DNA of 64,000 nt, taken from Clitopilus passeckerianus. Taxonomy: Eukaryota > Basidiomycota > Agaricomycetes > Agaricales > Entolomataceae. The DNA lies in NCBI GenBank assembly GCA_944990035.1, contig CALYLX010000113.1, forward strand, positions 310,001 through 374,000, given 5' to 3'. A program made the position numbers and the translations under genes. The notes under the pieces are model-generated. The model was not told where the DNA came from. It saw only the letters and a list, made by a program, of their open reading frames with translations, and did no database searches. Positions 1 to 11,401 of the stretch are shown piece by piece (position 1 is the stretch's first letter; every line of letters starts with the position of its first letter).

Positions 1-255
1 ACGCCAAAGGTATAGCACAAACAATAGGATATTTAATTCGGTAATCACACCAAACCCATGATATATTTCTTGAATAAAATCAGGTCGCATTTTATACGGT
101 TCCGGCGTGTGTACACTACCGAAGTTCGCGATGAAATCGGTGAGGCCAAACGTGAGTACGAGGAAACTGCCATTTTGAAAGATTCTGGACCCTGCAACGC
201 AAGACTCGCGTTTTGATGGTTAGCATGATAGCGTCTCTCATTCTGCCACCACTTC

Positions 256-2112
256 ATGCAACCTGAACATCGTCGTTCAGCGCGCCTCCGAGAAAATGGC
301 GGGTGCGACGAGGCATCATACAACTACGCGAATACTAATAAAGCCAAGAAGGCCAAGCTCGAACCCGCCGATGTAAATGCCATTCACACCTCTCCGAAAA
401 TTAGTAACATTTTGGGTCTCCCCGGACTACCACCTGAACTTCTCTATGAGATAGTCCCGAAGTTACCACTACCACTCCCCTTTCCTATCGCGCCGCGTCT
501 TGACAATCAGCCACTGCTTGAGACGCCATTCGTAGATTCAGAACCGAGATTACAGCGGACAAAAACCTTACGCGCGTTGGCACAAACGTGTCAAAGTCTC
601 AGGAAATTCGCGTTGCCTCTTGCTTGGGAAAAGATTGAGGTTGTCAGCGTCAGCAATCTGGACAGCACGGATTTGCAAGAAGGCCAAGATATCGCTCATC
701 TCAGGAAGAAAAATCGAAAGAAATGGGAAAAGGAGCTCGCCACAGAGCTGATCTCGCAGCTTGAGATCGTGACGGTGAGGAGTCCAGAACTTGGGGTACA
801 TGTAAAGTATGTTTTTGGACTTCCATGTTTTCCCCATCGGTTTTGACTCTAACTTCTTAGGAGTCTCACCACCTTTGTCACTACCCACTCCGCGAGATCT
901 GTCCTTCGAGAACTTGCACGATGCCTCGCCGTTCTTCCCAACCTACACTCGGTCCAGCTGCTTGCTATGGCTTCGAATACGTTCTGGCCCGATGATAAAC
1001 AAGTAACTGCCGCTTTTCCATCAACGCTCGCATTCCCCTCGATCCGCCGCTTGGCACTATGCTCATTTGCCCAACCTTTGCTCAAGTGCTGTCCAAACTT
1101 GGAAGTACTGACTGCCACGCTGGATCCCACTCGGCCATACGACAAGGTAAAGGGCCGAGAGATGGTAAAAGACATGACAACGCATTGTGCTGGATTACAG
1201 GAGATTTCGGGGCTTCCAATCGACTGGGATCGGGATATCACTGGTTTGTCCCTTTCACCTCTACTATTAACGCAGCTGAATAACTTGCGTTCCCCGGCCA
1301 GACATAGTTACAAAGTGCGAGAAGTTGAACTCCATAGCCTTGAACGATTTTTGTCCATCGGAAGGTTTTCCGTCTGCGGTATTTATGTTCCTTGTGCTCT
1401 GACTGTTCCTGCTGATTGATTCTCTGCTTGTTTGTCGAACAGGCAACAGTGTCCCGTTTGGTGCATCTACCTAGCCTATCCCATATCTCGGTGCATTTGC
1501 AACAGACCAGCGACGAGGGTGATCCCTCAACAGAACAACAGGATATCCTCATGCAATGTATTATCGCCGTGACGGGTGCTTACAACCCATTGTACGATAC
1601 AGCCGTCCACGAATTCGATGCTCCAAAAGAGGTTGAGGACGAGAGGAGGAAGAGGATCTTTTCCACACCGAAGAATCAGCGAAGCCTCTCGAATGACCCA
1701 ATCGTGGCTTTCCGGATTGGCCCTTGGCTTGCGCCGTGGGTCTGGAGATATGTTTGTTCTCTCTCCCGGGAAAATGCAGATCGCTTGGACCGGTGGTTAG
1801 AGAGAAAACCTCTTCCCACTGTTACAATGTACAGCAATGGAAGTCACTTCGGCGTCATCACGGGTAGCAGGCATCGAGGCACGGACAACTTCGAAGACCT
1901 TCGGTCTGTCTATCAATTTGGGTTAACCCCAATTTACGGCTTGCTAACGGATGATCAGGTCAATCACTGCAAAGCTCTGTGAAAAAAGTGAGGATCCCTT
2001 TGAAGACGTTACAGTTTTGACTCCACAAGTACCTTATGACAAATTCGCTGCGCTGTGCACCTCATATGTCAAAGGTTCGCTCGGAGATCAAAGCACAGTA
2101 TCGACATCCTAG
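256..2112 (+). CDS. F-box paralogue family member 1 (intact-looking)
   Basis: Predicted SCF ubiquitin-ligase substrate receptor: the F-box would bind Skp1 and the C-terminal part would bind an unknown target. The N-terminus is basic (RRSARLRENGG). A short F-box-like segment LPPELLYEIVPKLP is followed by RTKTLRALAQTCQSLR, LPLAWEKIEV and QLEIVTVRSPELGVHVK. Exon 1 is 256-806 and stops in the second base of the Lys codon (AA|gtatgt); exon 2 begins at 861. A second intron lies near 1369-1440 with an acceptor at 1440; its donor is uncertain. A third intron is likely at 1904-1965: it has a ctaac branch point, and removing it opens the frame from the stop near 1982 to a TAG at 2110-2112. The middle part has leucine-rich segments but no clean LRR consensus. 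The family assignment is firm; the 3' exons are inferred. Confidence 0.72.
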
Positions 2113-3203
2113 CCCTTCCTACGATTTATGGTGAATATATAAATCACTTCTCATAATTCGAAAGATATCCTCGTTTAATTTGATCTTTACGTTACTACAA
2201 ATACCTTACATATGATAAAAAACACACAAAATATTCTTCTTCATCATAAGCATTTAACACACCCAAGTATTCAAGTGCACAATGATGCACAACGAGGTCA
2301 GTATAAATTACCAAACGCCACAGTAATGCGATTGGGAACCACCTGACTTCGGGTAGCTTCGGCAAACGGCCAGCTTCAATTCCGTACTCTCACCACAATG
2401 ACTTTTCAAACTTGAGACTTCAATAACAATGGACGTGTACTCTAGCTTAGCATTTTGAAGCTTTCTACGATCTATTCTTGCCATAAATTCTTCTCAAGGA
2501 GCGTGACTGTCGCTTGCCTCACGCCATTTCTACAAAAGAGTGGCAAGCAGACCTTTTATTGAACTTAGCAATTGCTAGCGTGAATCAGAATTGATCTTGT
2601 AACCAGGAAGGTGAGAGGTTTATTTCTTCATGTGTTTCTACCGATGCTAATAGGTGATCCTCAAGGCTAACTACTGGAGTGGCCATCGAAATCTCAATGT
2701 AATCAAGCTTCTACGTTACGCGTGCTGCACACAAGTTTTCCAAGAAAACACGTCGGATTTAAGTGCTGTCTAGTTCTAGACTCATTAGAGAGAACTTCAG
2801 TGCTGGATCACTTGTTTCACGCGTTGTTGGCATCCCAAGCAGCTGATGCTAGTCGGTCAAGCCAGTACTGCTGTTCGTCGAAGACAGATCAGGCCTCAAT
2901 AAGGGAAGAAGGTAGAGTTCAAGTTGTCCATGATTTTATCCACTGCTCATAGATGATGTTACATAACACAAAAGGCATCGGCTCATGCAATTATGGCACC
3001 AGCTAACTGTTTGTTCGAAATGTGCGTGAGATGGATTCGAACCTGGGCCCTCGCAAATGCGTTGTGAATTACATCTGCCTGTGGATGACGTCATGGCCTG
3101 GTGGTTATATGGCGCAGAGGTGGGTAGAGTTTTCTGCCAACTTTTCCTTTCCCCCTTTCCTTCCTGCCACTACAATCGCCGCTTGCACCCCGGTTTCTCG
3201 ACT
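2113..3203. other. intergenic region between F-box 1 and caleosin
   Basis: AT-rich 3' flank after the F-box stop, then about 1 kb without a convincing gene; the short open frames here lack codon bias and family similarity. The last 120 bases carry a perfect TGACGTCA palindrome (listed separately) and probably form the caleosin promoter. Confidence 0.5.
3086..3093. promoter_or_regulatory. CRE/ATF-type palindrome TGACGTCA
   Basis: Perfect 8-bp palindrome 111 bases upstream of the caleosin ATG. TGACGTCA is the consensus site of ATF/CREB-type bZIP factors, which in fungi act in stress responses. Regulation of the caleosin gene by such a factor is inference from position only. Confidence 0.4.
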
Positions 3204-4048
3204 ATGACTGCACCAGAGAATCCACTGTCGCCTGCTCCAGGTATCGGGTATAGTACCGAGAAGCGGAACGAGAATACTGCTCTACAGAATCATGTCGAGT
3301 TCTTTGACCAAGATAGAGACGGTGTTATCTGGCCCTTGGATACGTACGTCCAACTGACATCTCAGCCATCGGCCCCGTATTGAACTTTTCTCTACAGCTA
3401 CTTTGGATTTCGCGATATCGGATTTGGCATTTTTCTGTCGCTGGTGGCAATGGCAGTTATTCACGCCGGATTTTCGTATGCCCATTCAACATTCGTCAGA
3501 AGGAGTACGAATCTCATTGGCCATTGTCAGATACGTAACTTGGCAGTCCATCCTCCCCGACCCATTCTTCCGCCTTGATATCAGGTGGATGCACCGCGTA
3601 GGTTTTTTTCTTGAGGCAACATGACTATTACCACCCTTGACTTATACTGGATTTATAGGGAAAGCATGGATCGGATTCCGAGACTTATACCACAACCGGA
3701 CAATTTGACGAAGCACGGTTCAACGATATCTTTTCTATGTATGCATCACCCGCTTACAAGAAAGAGAGCCTGAGCTTCGGGGAGGGTGCACGGATGCTTC
3801 AAGGCAACCGCAACCCGTTCGATCCCTTTGGTCGAGGTGCTGCTATCTTCGAGTGGGTCGCTACGTATCTGCTCCTCTGGCCTGAGGATGGACGCATGAA
3901 GAAAGAAGATGTTCGGGGTGTATACGATGTATGTTTCCACGTCTGACTTTCCCAACGACAGCGCATTCGAATCTTTCATCAGGGCTCACTCTTCTACAAG
4001 ATGTCCAGATCGGGAAGGAAGCCATACGTTGACCGAAGGAAAGCATGA
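3204..4048 (+). CDS. caleosin family protein (lipid-droplet peroxygenase)
   Basis: Caleosins are calcium- and haem-binding proteins of lipid droplets and ER that use hydroperoxides to oxygenate fatty acids. Five exons: 3204-3343, 3398-3475, 3531-3597, 3659-3928, 3983-4048, giving 206 residues. Visible are the N-terminal HVEFFDQDRDGVIWPLDTY, which is one EF-hand plus the first conserved His; a hydrophobic segment GFGIFLSLVAMAVIHAGFSY; and the hallmark PDPFFRLDIRWMHRGKHGSD, holding the second conserved His. The C-terminal block FEWVATYLLLW matches the family. All introns are short GT-AG and the spliced frame is fully consistent. No proline knot of the plant type is obvious, as is common in fungal members. 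The start is the first ATG in frame. Confidence 0.9.
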
Positions 4049-4105
4049 GCGTGGTCTGCGACGACTTACTACCATAGAATGTAGAACGCAAACAACCGAC
4101 TATAG

Positions 4106-5291
4106 ATAGTGTGCAGAACTTTTCTTGACTCAGACAGCTTTACCTTCTCGGAAAATCGAGATATTGAACATTCAGTTCCGACGATCATTGGACGGCCTTG
4201 CTCGAACCTTGCAAACCTAGGCGAGGAAAGCTCAATCCCAAACTCTGATTGCCAAACGACTGAAACGCGTTCCTCAGTGTCCAAACCAACCTCACCACGG
4301 CGCTTGCCACGGTGCTCTGCAAGATTTCTCAGAACACCTGCAACTAGGAACATTATTTCTGAATCCAATGGGCCTGTGATCCCAATTTCCTCTGCAAGAC
4401 CCCGCAAACGAGCTCGGAAAGAACCCGAAGCACCAGCCAAACGTAACAAATCTCCTACCCGCGAAACCTTGACCGGAACAAGCGACCGTGGCTTACCGTA
4501 CCTCCCCGCTGAGCCTTTGGACGAAATTATACCATGTATTCCAGTCTTCGAGGTGACCGCGTCTATGCACTTCCTGGGAACGCCACTAGATTTGCCAGAC
4601 ACTCAGGATCGACGAATAGCAGTGTTACGAGCCTTATCACAGACTTGCAAACATCTGAGGCAGCACACCTTACATTTAGCCTGGGAAAGGATTGAGGTCT
4701 TCTCGAGCAAATTTGATGCTCCTCAGCAGTGGAAGAGGGATGTCGCTCAACGGTTGATGTATCAACTGAAAGCCGCCACTAGTAACCCAGCACTGGGAGG
4801 GCAAGTAAAGTAAGTACAAATTGTGCATTACATAGAAATGGTCTAATACCCTGGCTTAGATCAGTTACATTCTTTTGGACTGTATATTCGTCATGAGGAA
4901 ATTCCTGCAGAGCAGCGGAATATCTGTCGCAGCTCCCAATCTCAAGAAGCTCCTGATTGTGAGTCCAGCAGGACATGCTGTCTCTTTCCTCTGTTGAAAA
5001 TTTGGTCGTTCCACCCTTTGCACTACCGCTAGCCAGCTCTTGTCCGGCAGTCATGTCTCTGAAGGTTTTGGCCCAAAACTATGCCCCAGGAAGGAAGGAG
5101 TTCCTCAGCGGACTAGCAGCATTCTGTCCCAGTTTGCAAGATGTAGAGGGGTTCGATCTATCTTCTGCTACTCGAGAGTTCACTCACCCCACCCAGCGTT
5201 CATGATACGCTCGACGCTCCGTCAGAGCAACAGATTATTAGACGATATAAGCACCGGTCTTCGAGAGAGGGACGCGGGGGCATGTATTTAA
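4106..5291 (+). pseudogene. F-box paralogue family member 2 (degenerate)
   Basis: The open frame from 4106 contains the family blocks LPAEPLDEIIPCIP, VLRALSQTCKHLRQ, LHLAWERIEVFS and NPALGGQVK, then the usual phase-2 donor (AA|gtaagt at 4809). It begins 57 bases after the caleosin stop and has no in-frame ATG before the F-box, so the true start is lost or lies in an unseen exon. The N-terminus has a basic stretch (RPRKRARKE) that could be a nuclear localisation signal. After the intron the expected KSVTFFW segment hits a stop within 12 codons. Family-like pieces then continue in other frames (NLKKLLIV near 4940, FCPSLQDVEGFD near 5130). I read this as a broken copy; an unusual gene structure is the alternative. 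Confidence 0.6.
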
Positions 5292-5367
5292 ACCTTCTTA
5301 TATAATAACCGACTATGCAATGTATATTGGGCAGCTGAACGCCGTGTAACGTTAAAACAGAAACTTG

Positions 5368-7029
5368 CTACCACAAGGGTGACATGGGAGGCGATTGAAG
5401 TGGATGCTCGTGGTCAAATTGTTCTAACATCTCCGGCTCAATCTCACTGAAATCTTCAATATTTATCATGCAACACACTTCTCTGAATTTGCTCTCCACT
5501 CTATGCGCAACTTGCTGCCGAATAGAACTATTATGTGGCTTCCATAAGTCTCGATGGTATGTGGTACACGCCAAAAAGGAAACGACGCACTCTGTGGGTT
5601 CATCAGACTTGTCATCTTGAACAGGGTCAATCGTTATCTTTACAAACAAATCTCGCTTAATGCCCATGAAATTGACGTTCATGGTTCGGCGACCTTCATA
5701 TTCAACTGAGAATAAACGCGGAGAAGCCTCATGATCTGAGCCTGCAGGAGTTCGTTCGACGCCTTCATCAACGTCTCCAAAACCTTCGGAACGGGAAGAC
5801 GAGATTAATTCATCGCCCATAATCTATTGTTCCCAGGCAGGTTCCTCATCCTCCTCATCAGAAGCAGTATCGGAGTCCCATGTCAACGAAGGTTCCCATC
5901 CCAAGAGGAGTGCTAGGCCGCGGTCTACGCCTCTGTTATACTCAACGTCCTGTATCACCGCCGGGAGGGCATTCCCCGAGTCGTAGATGTTCAAGGTGAG
6001 GTTTCGTAAGTTCTTGAAGCCTATAAGTCTAGACAGCGTTCTGAACTTCGGTCAGACTGTGATACTTTCAAGGCAAGAAGACACCTACTGCGCTGGGAAA
6101 ATTAACGTGGAACTCATAACTGTTGAGGTGTATGTCGGTAAGGTCGGGAAGCATATCGAGCATATCTTTCCAAAGAAATAGGCATGCCTTCGATTTTCTT
6201 GATCTTCCTGCGCCTGCGGAAAATGTCTGGAAGTGTCTTCCGAGCCATGTCATGACAAAAAGGCTCCTCCTGGTCCATGACCACGTAGATCTCTTCCAGA
6301 TTCGGGCAATGCCAAAGCAGGGAATACGCGTAGTCTGGAATAACGACATGGCGGACGGAAAGTAGCGTTTGGCCAACCAAGGCAGGCGTAAGCCAAGACC
6401 CATCTCCAGCCTCTCCCACAATATTGATACTTTGAAGGTTTGGGAGCTCTGCTAGTCTGCTGACGGCTTTGCTGAACAGCGCGTACGAGTGGGCACCCAG
6501 CATGACAGATATAGTCCTGCAAAGAATGATTAGGGGCTTCGAGCATTGAACAATTATTCGAAAATGCCTACCTAACGTACTGGGCCAACGAAGGGTTCTG
6601 AACCGTGACCACTTCCAGCTGACGGACCAGATCCTTTGCAAGCCTCTCAGCCCAGATGGCAGGGCCAACATCCTCGTCACAAGATAGAACCTCGATGGAT
6701 CGCCAAGCGAAAGGTAAAGCAAAGGCGCGAAGTTCTCGACAGGTATGTGACAAGGCTTTGAGAGTACGAGTTCTCTGTAGTCGTGGCTCTGTATCTGGGA
6801 GCGGCGATTCGAGGAAATGTATATATTTGTTTTTCAGGATGAGAGGTGTCGGAATATGAGTAATATAATCCACAATGCGAAGAAGAGTGTCCTGAGGGAG
6901 GGAGACAATCCCGACGCGGGGAGATGGATGGTAAGAGCTGGCACTGTCAGACCATGTGCAATAATCGACTGGACACATCGCGAGTACGGCGCTGGTTAAG
7001 AAAGGTTTATCTGCGGACGGTCTGGACAT
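5368..7029 (-). pseudogene. F-box paralogue family member 3 (probably degenerate)
   Basis: Starts at ATG 7029. Exon 1 (7029-6572) encodes LPQDTLLRIVDYITHIP, LKALSHTCRELRAFALPFAW and QLEVVTVQNPSLAQYVR and ends in the phase-2 donor AG|gtaggc. Exon 2 starts at 6516 and carries LAELPNLQSINIVGE and WHCPNLEEIYVV. Near 6180 the family-like reading (WKDMLDMLPDLTDIHLNSY) is in a different frame from the preceding sequence, with no canonical intron between, which suggests a frameshift. Further family-like sequence reads LIGFKNLRNLTLNIY near 6010 and runs to a TAG at 5821-5823. A new frame of 150 codons then opens at ATG 5820 and ends at 5368; it is acidic and could be a C-terminal exon or a separate small protein. 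A real multi-intron gene cannot be excluded. Confidence 0.55.
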
Positions 7030-7895
7030 TTAGAACTTGATTTATGCTTCGTTGCGTAGGAGAGATTTGATGCAAAGTGTCCATTAACATTCCTTGCCCT
7101 TTTGGCTGATAATTCAAAGTTCATCGGAAATGCCCATGAGCTGTGGTTGTGCTGTGGCCGGTCGAGTATGACAGGTTCTTGAGAGGGAAGAAGACAAATG
7201 AAACGACTGTTATGTTATTTCTAAACGACCTCACATTCACGAGGGCGAAAGCCTGAAAGCCTGACCGAAACATCAAGGCTGTGTGACCCTCAGCAAAGAC
7301 GCGCGAAAGGACGCGTAGGAAGTGCAACTAAAGTCCGAAGGCTGCGCTCAATAGTTCAGATCACAAGCCTGCATTCCGTTCTTGGCGAAGTTGTGGCCCC
7401 CGTGACAACGCCTCTAAACCCATCCCCGCTCTTTTTGGACTCGTACGCTGGGGACAGTCGTTTAAAGTGGCTCTCAGCGGAGATTTGTGTGATCGGAAGC
7501 TGCCAAGGTCATTAAAAGGCAGTTCGGGCAGTAAGGCAGTCGTCCTTACGCAAAGGTGCGTTCCAATGAACTGAAAATCCTTCTGTTTCGAACCAATCCC
7601 CCTCATCTCATCTTGCATTGTCCAGTCGTTGCGTTTCTCATCGGGAATGGAAGTTCTTGTTTTTTTTGGTTTCTACAACGAGCGTGACGTGTTACCAGCG
7701 CTCCCAGTACGAGAAATGTGATTAGCTGTCAAAACGAGCACCAGGTACAATAGAAACTGACCGGTACGACCTGCCCAGACAAGCGCCCAACACCTTCGAA
7801 GCAACCCTCCATCAGCGAATCCATTCCTCACCGTCCTCACGTCGCCAAACCAGTCAATCGTTGCGCTATCCGGGTGGAAGCACGACTGAACAAGC
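7030..7895. other. intergenic region, divergent promoters
   Basis: Lies between the start of F-box copy 3 (minus strand) and the start of the ankyrin gene (plus strand). Small open frames on the minus strand (for example 7361-7618 and 7673-7897) show no recognisable domain and overlap the likely promoters; I do not call them genes. Confidence 0.4.
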
Positions 7896-9984
7896 ATGGC
7901 GCAGCCTGCCGCTCCAGGTAAATCACTATCAGATTTCTAACGCTCTTGAATGATGAATGCTGATATCTATCGTTCTCAAGCTGCAACCGCGAATGTGATA
8001 GGGTCGACGATAACTGCTGGTGGAAACGTCAACCTCTATGTTGGGGTCCCACCCCCAAAGTCCCGTCGCGCCATCACGTCAACAAATCCCGGTGTGTATA
8101 CTTTGGACAACATGGAGGAACGAGGGCGTAAGGCTGATAGGTGTTCCGTCCAGTTCGCAGGCCCACTAATGACGATTTCGAAGCACAATCAGTTCTCAGT
8201 AGCTCGAGTAGCCGAAGTCAATCGACTTGGTTTTTGAAATCATCATCAGGCGGGGGGTCCAAAGGATTGTTTGCCAGAACAAAGGACATTGCGAATTGGA
8301 TGTCGACGGGAAATGACAAGCCAACCCGGGTGAGCAACAGGTGTATTTACGGTTCTGATCATCTCTTATACTCCCATAGGGTTTTCTATCCGCTTCAAAG
8401 GCAGGTGAATTGGAAGCGGTCGTGGAAGCTCTAGAAGCTGGTGCCGATATTACATGCAAGGATAAGAAAAACAGGACTGCCCTTCACTGTGCTGCCTTAG
8501 GTGGTCACACTGCGGTATTTCAACGCTTGCTTGGCTACGAAGCCATCGCAGTCAATCACAAGGACCGTACCGGCTCCACGGCCCTGCACATAGCAGCGTG
8601 CCATGGTTTCATAGGAATAGTCAAGCTCCTACTGAGCTACCAGGGCATCGATCCCAATCTCGAGGATGGCACTGGGGAAACCCCCCTCATTTCTGCCTGC
8701 AGGAATGGGCATCTCGACGCCGTTCGGCTTCTTCTCAGCCATAAGGCTACTCGTGCCAACGTGAGGGATTCAAATGGGAATATCGTTCTGCAAGTCGCCT
8801 TTGCAGAAGGTCATAAAACCGTTGCAAAACTCCTACTTTCCCATCGAGCAACGAACGTCAACGCAAAGATGGAACGAGGGTTCACCGCTCTGCACATTGC
8901 TGCCGAGTCCGGCCAAACCGAGACGGTTCAACTCTTAGTTGAGCATCGCGACATCGACGTGAACTCGAGATGCAACGAGAACAACACGCCTCTTTATGAT
9001 GCCTGCGCCAATGGGCATCGCGAAGTTGTCCAGATACTCCTCAACCATGACGATATCGAGGCTGATATCAAAGGCGTAGGGAATACGACGCCTCTTGGGA
9101 TGGCGGTCTCTAAAGGCCATTTCGACGTCATACGGCTATTGCTGAACCACGGGGACATCAACGTCAACTTTAAAAGTACACACAACACTGCAGCTCTGCA
9201 TGGTGCTGCATGGCTCGGAGACACCAACATACTTCGCCTCTTACTACAACAGAGGGACATTGACGTCAATAATCGAGGTGACTCTGGCCGGACGCCACTT
9301 CACTTCGCCTTACAACACGGTCACACCGGTGTCACCCTGATGCTCATAAATCGAAGAGATCTTAACGTTAACATCAAAGATAACCACCACCGGACCCCGC
9401 TGTTCTACGCGACGATGTACAAGAACATTGAGGTCATACAGCGCCTCCTTGCACACCCCAACATCCAAGTTGACGTCCAAAGCCTAGATCAGGTGTCCGC
9501 GCTGCACTGGGCTGCGTACAATGGATACGCGGACGTCGTGGGGGTGCTCCTTAAGCACCGGAACATTGACATTAATAGCAAAGGCAAAGACAGCCGCACA
9601 GCTCTTCATCTCGCAACTGAACAACCCCACCCCGAAGTCGTGCGCGTGCTGCTCACACATCCGGCGATCGACGTTAATGCAAGGAATGGCCACAACAACA
9701 CGGCCCTGCACGACGTGGTATATACAGGCCATGGTGAGATTGTGCGCATCCTGCTCACACATCCTTATATCGACGTCAACGCTCGTGGAGGCGAGAACCT
9801 TACTGCGCTTCATAAGGCTGCGTTCATGGGGCACTACGAAATCGCCAACCAGCTTTTGCACACGAATATGGTCAGTATCAATGTGACGTGCGATAGGGGG
9901 TATACGGCGTTGAATTATGCATATGGGTATCAGAAGCAGCAGGTTGTGGATTTACTAACGCAGTGGGGAGGAGTGTATGCATGA
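7896..9984 (+). CDS. ankyrin-repeat protein with a Gly/Asn-rich N-terminal motif
   Basis: Scaffold-type protein built of ankyrin repeats; partner unknown. Exon 1 (7896-7917) encodes MAQPAAP. Exon 2 starts at 7979 and gives NVIGSTITAGGNVNLYVGV, a short hydrophobic Gly/Asn-rich stretch. Further exons are about 8142-8329 and 8380-9984; donors gtgtgt, gtgagc and acceptors tag fit. From residue ~120 on there are about 16 repeats with a regular 34-residue period (core: TALHxAAxxGHxEVVxxLLxHxxIDVNxR), the last ending QWGGVYA before TGA. Such arrays in agaricomycetes often follow NACHT or HET-type domains, but no nucleotide-binding domain is present here. The 3' exon is unambiguous; the small 5' exons are inferred from frame and splice sites. 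Confidence 0.82.
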
Positions 9985-11401
9985 GAAATAGGCTCAGAGC
10001 CTTCTGTATTATCAGAAAATTATGTATTAATATCATATAATTTATGGACAATTATAATCTGTATAACCACGAATGCATTTTCACCCCAGCATCCAGAGCG
10101 TGCAAGGAAAGAGAAACCTGATGTGCACAGACCACGACCTGGCGCCCCTGGGAGGTCCACCATCTTGGCGAACTTGGAGCAAACAAGCTTGAAACTACGG
10201 AAATAAGAAGGCAGTAGTAAAATGGCCAAAAGTGGCGTAGTGTCGGAGACCCTACCCTGTTACTTGAGGTCATAGCTCGTCATCGTTCGATAGAAGGCAA
10301 GTGAGGAACGAAGAGTTTAAACTATTTCCTGCGTTATTTGGGGGGTTTTCCTCCTGGGTCGTGCGGATGGAGGTCAACAGCATGGTGCAGCCAACCAGGA
10401 GCTGCTGCTCTGATGTCGAAATATTATACGCGAGGAGCAGCACTGGACTTACAGCGTATTGCCGGCGCCACTAGAAATAGGCTTCCAGTGAGAAAGAATC
10501 GAGAGGCGTGTAGTCGGCCAAACAAGATCAACATCATCTGTCAAAATCTTTGGCACTCCAAGGGCCAATGCATCTCGGTGTTTTCCGATATTCGTGTCAG
10601 TGACTTCCATTGAGTCGCGTCTTTCGTAGAATTTCTCAGAATCAGGTGGTCATGCGTGGTCAGCGCTTGGGATTAGCAGACGCTTTCGCTGTTGGTGAGG
10701 ATATAGTATTGGTAGATGATCTGTCCACGTGGATTTACTTCCGGAAAGTCTAGAATACGACAATCCAAGGGATTGTCTCACAAGATAAAAGGTCGAGACG
10801 AATGGTCGATGATCGTGTTGGGAGGGTCACGGATATAAACGGGGATGTCTCCGGGGAAGGTCTGGGGCTTCCTGAACGTTCAAGAACGCGTGTTCGTGGC
10901 TGAAAAGTGTGTGTTCAGTACTGTTGGGTGCGAGTAGACGACCTGGTAAGAGCATGGACGACCGGAAAAGGAACAGTTGTAAGGGACCAATTAAAGGAAA
11001 GATGGCTGTGGTGGCATGTGACATGAAAACAGGGGAGGAGAGGAGCTAGCCGAGGTGTTGGGCCTGGGTTTGGAGGTCAGCTGGGGTCGACGGGGGGTTT
11101 GAACTTAAGTTGGATTGCACGGCCGTGATTTGTTCTCGTTTAGATCCCCAACTCTTCAACCCTCTCTCTCCTCTCATAGACTTGTTATATTTCCCTAGTT
11201 TCCTCTATTTTCATTGCTTTTAATCTTTAGAAGAAGAAGGAAGAAGACTCTTGTAACAACAGCATCAGGAACGACACGACACAGACTCAAGTGTACCGAA
11301 AAGCAACAGCCTCTACAGCATACTCTTTAGATCCGAGCTCTGCTGTAGTTTGGGCAACCGAGAGAGAGAGACCTTGAGTATGGGTTTGTGTTGAAACTTT
11401 G
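9985..11401. other. intergenic region upstream of the PSP1-domain gene
   Basis: 1.4 kb with no convincing gene on either strand. It contains a CACGTG E-box at about 10726-10731. Towards 11150-11400 it becomes rich in CT tracts and then CAGCA-like sequence typical of a fungal core promoter and 5' leader, so the nearer part probably serves the gene starting at 11402. Confidence 0.45.

Noticed and set aside
45..323. 92-codon minus-strand open frame at the window start.
   Set aside because: It overlaps the start of F-box copy 1 antisense and has no recognisable content.
3025..3125. Possible tRNA: T-loop-like GGTTCGAATC on the minus strand and TGGCCTGGTGGTTA resembling a D-arm on the plus strand.
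   Set aside because: The two pieces are on opposite strands, the T-stem does not pair beyond two bases, and no acceptor stem or anticodon arm can be folded.
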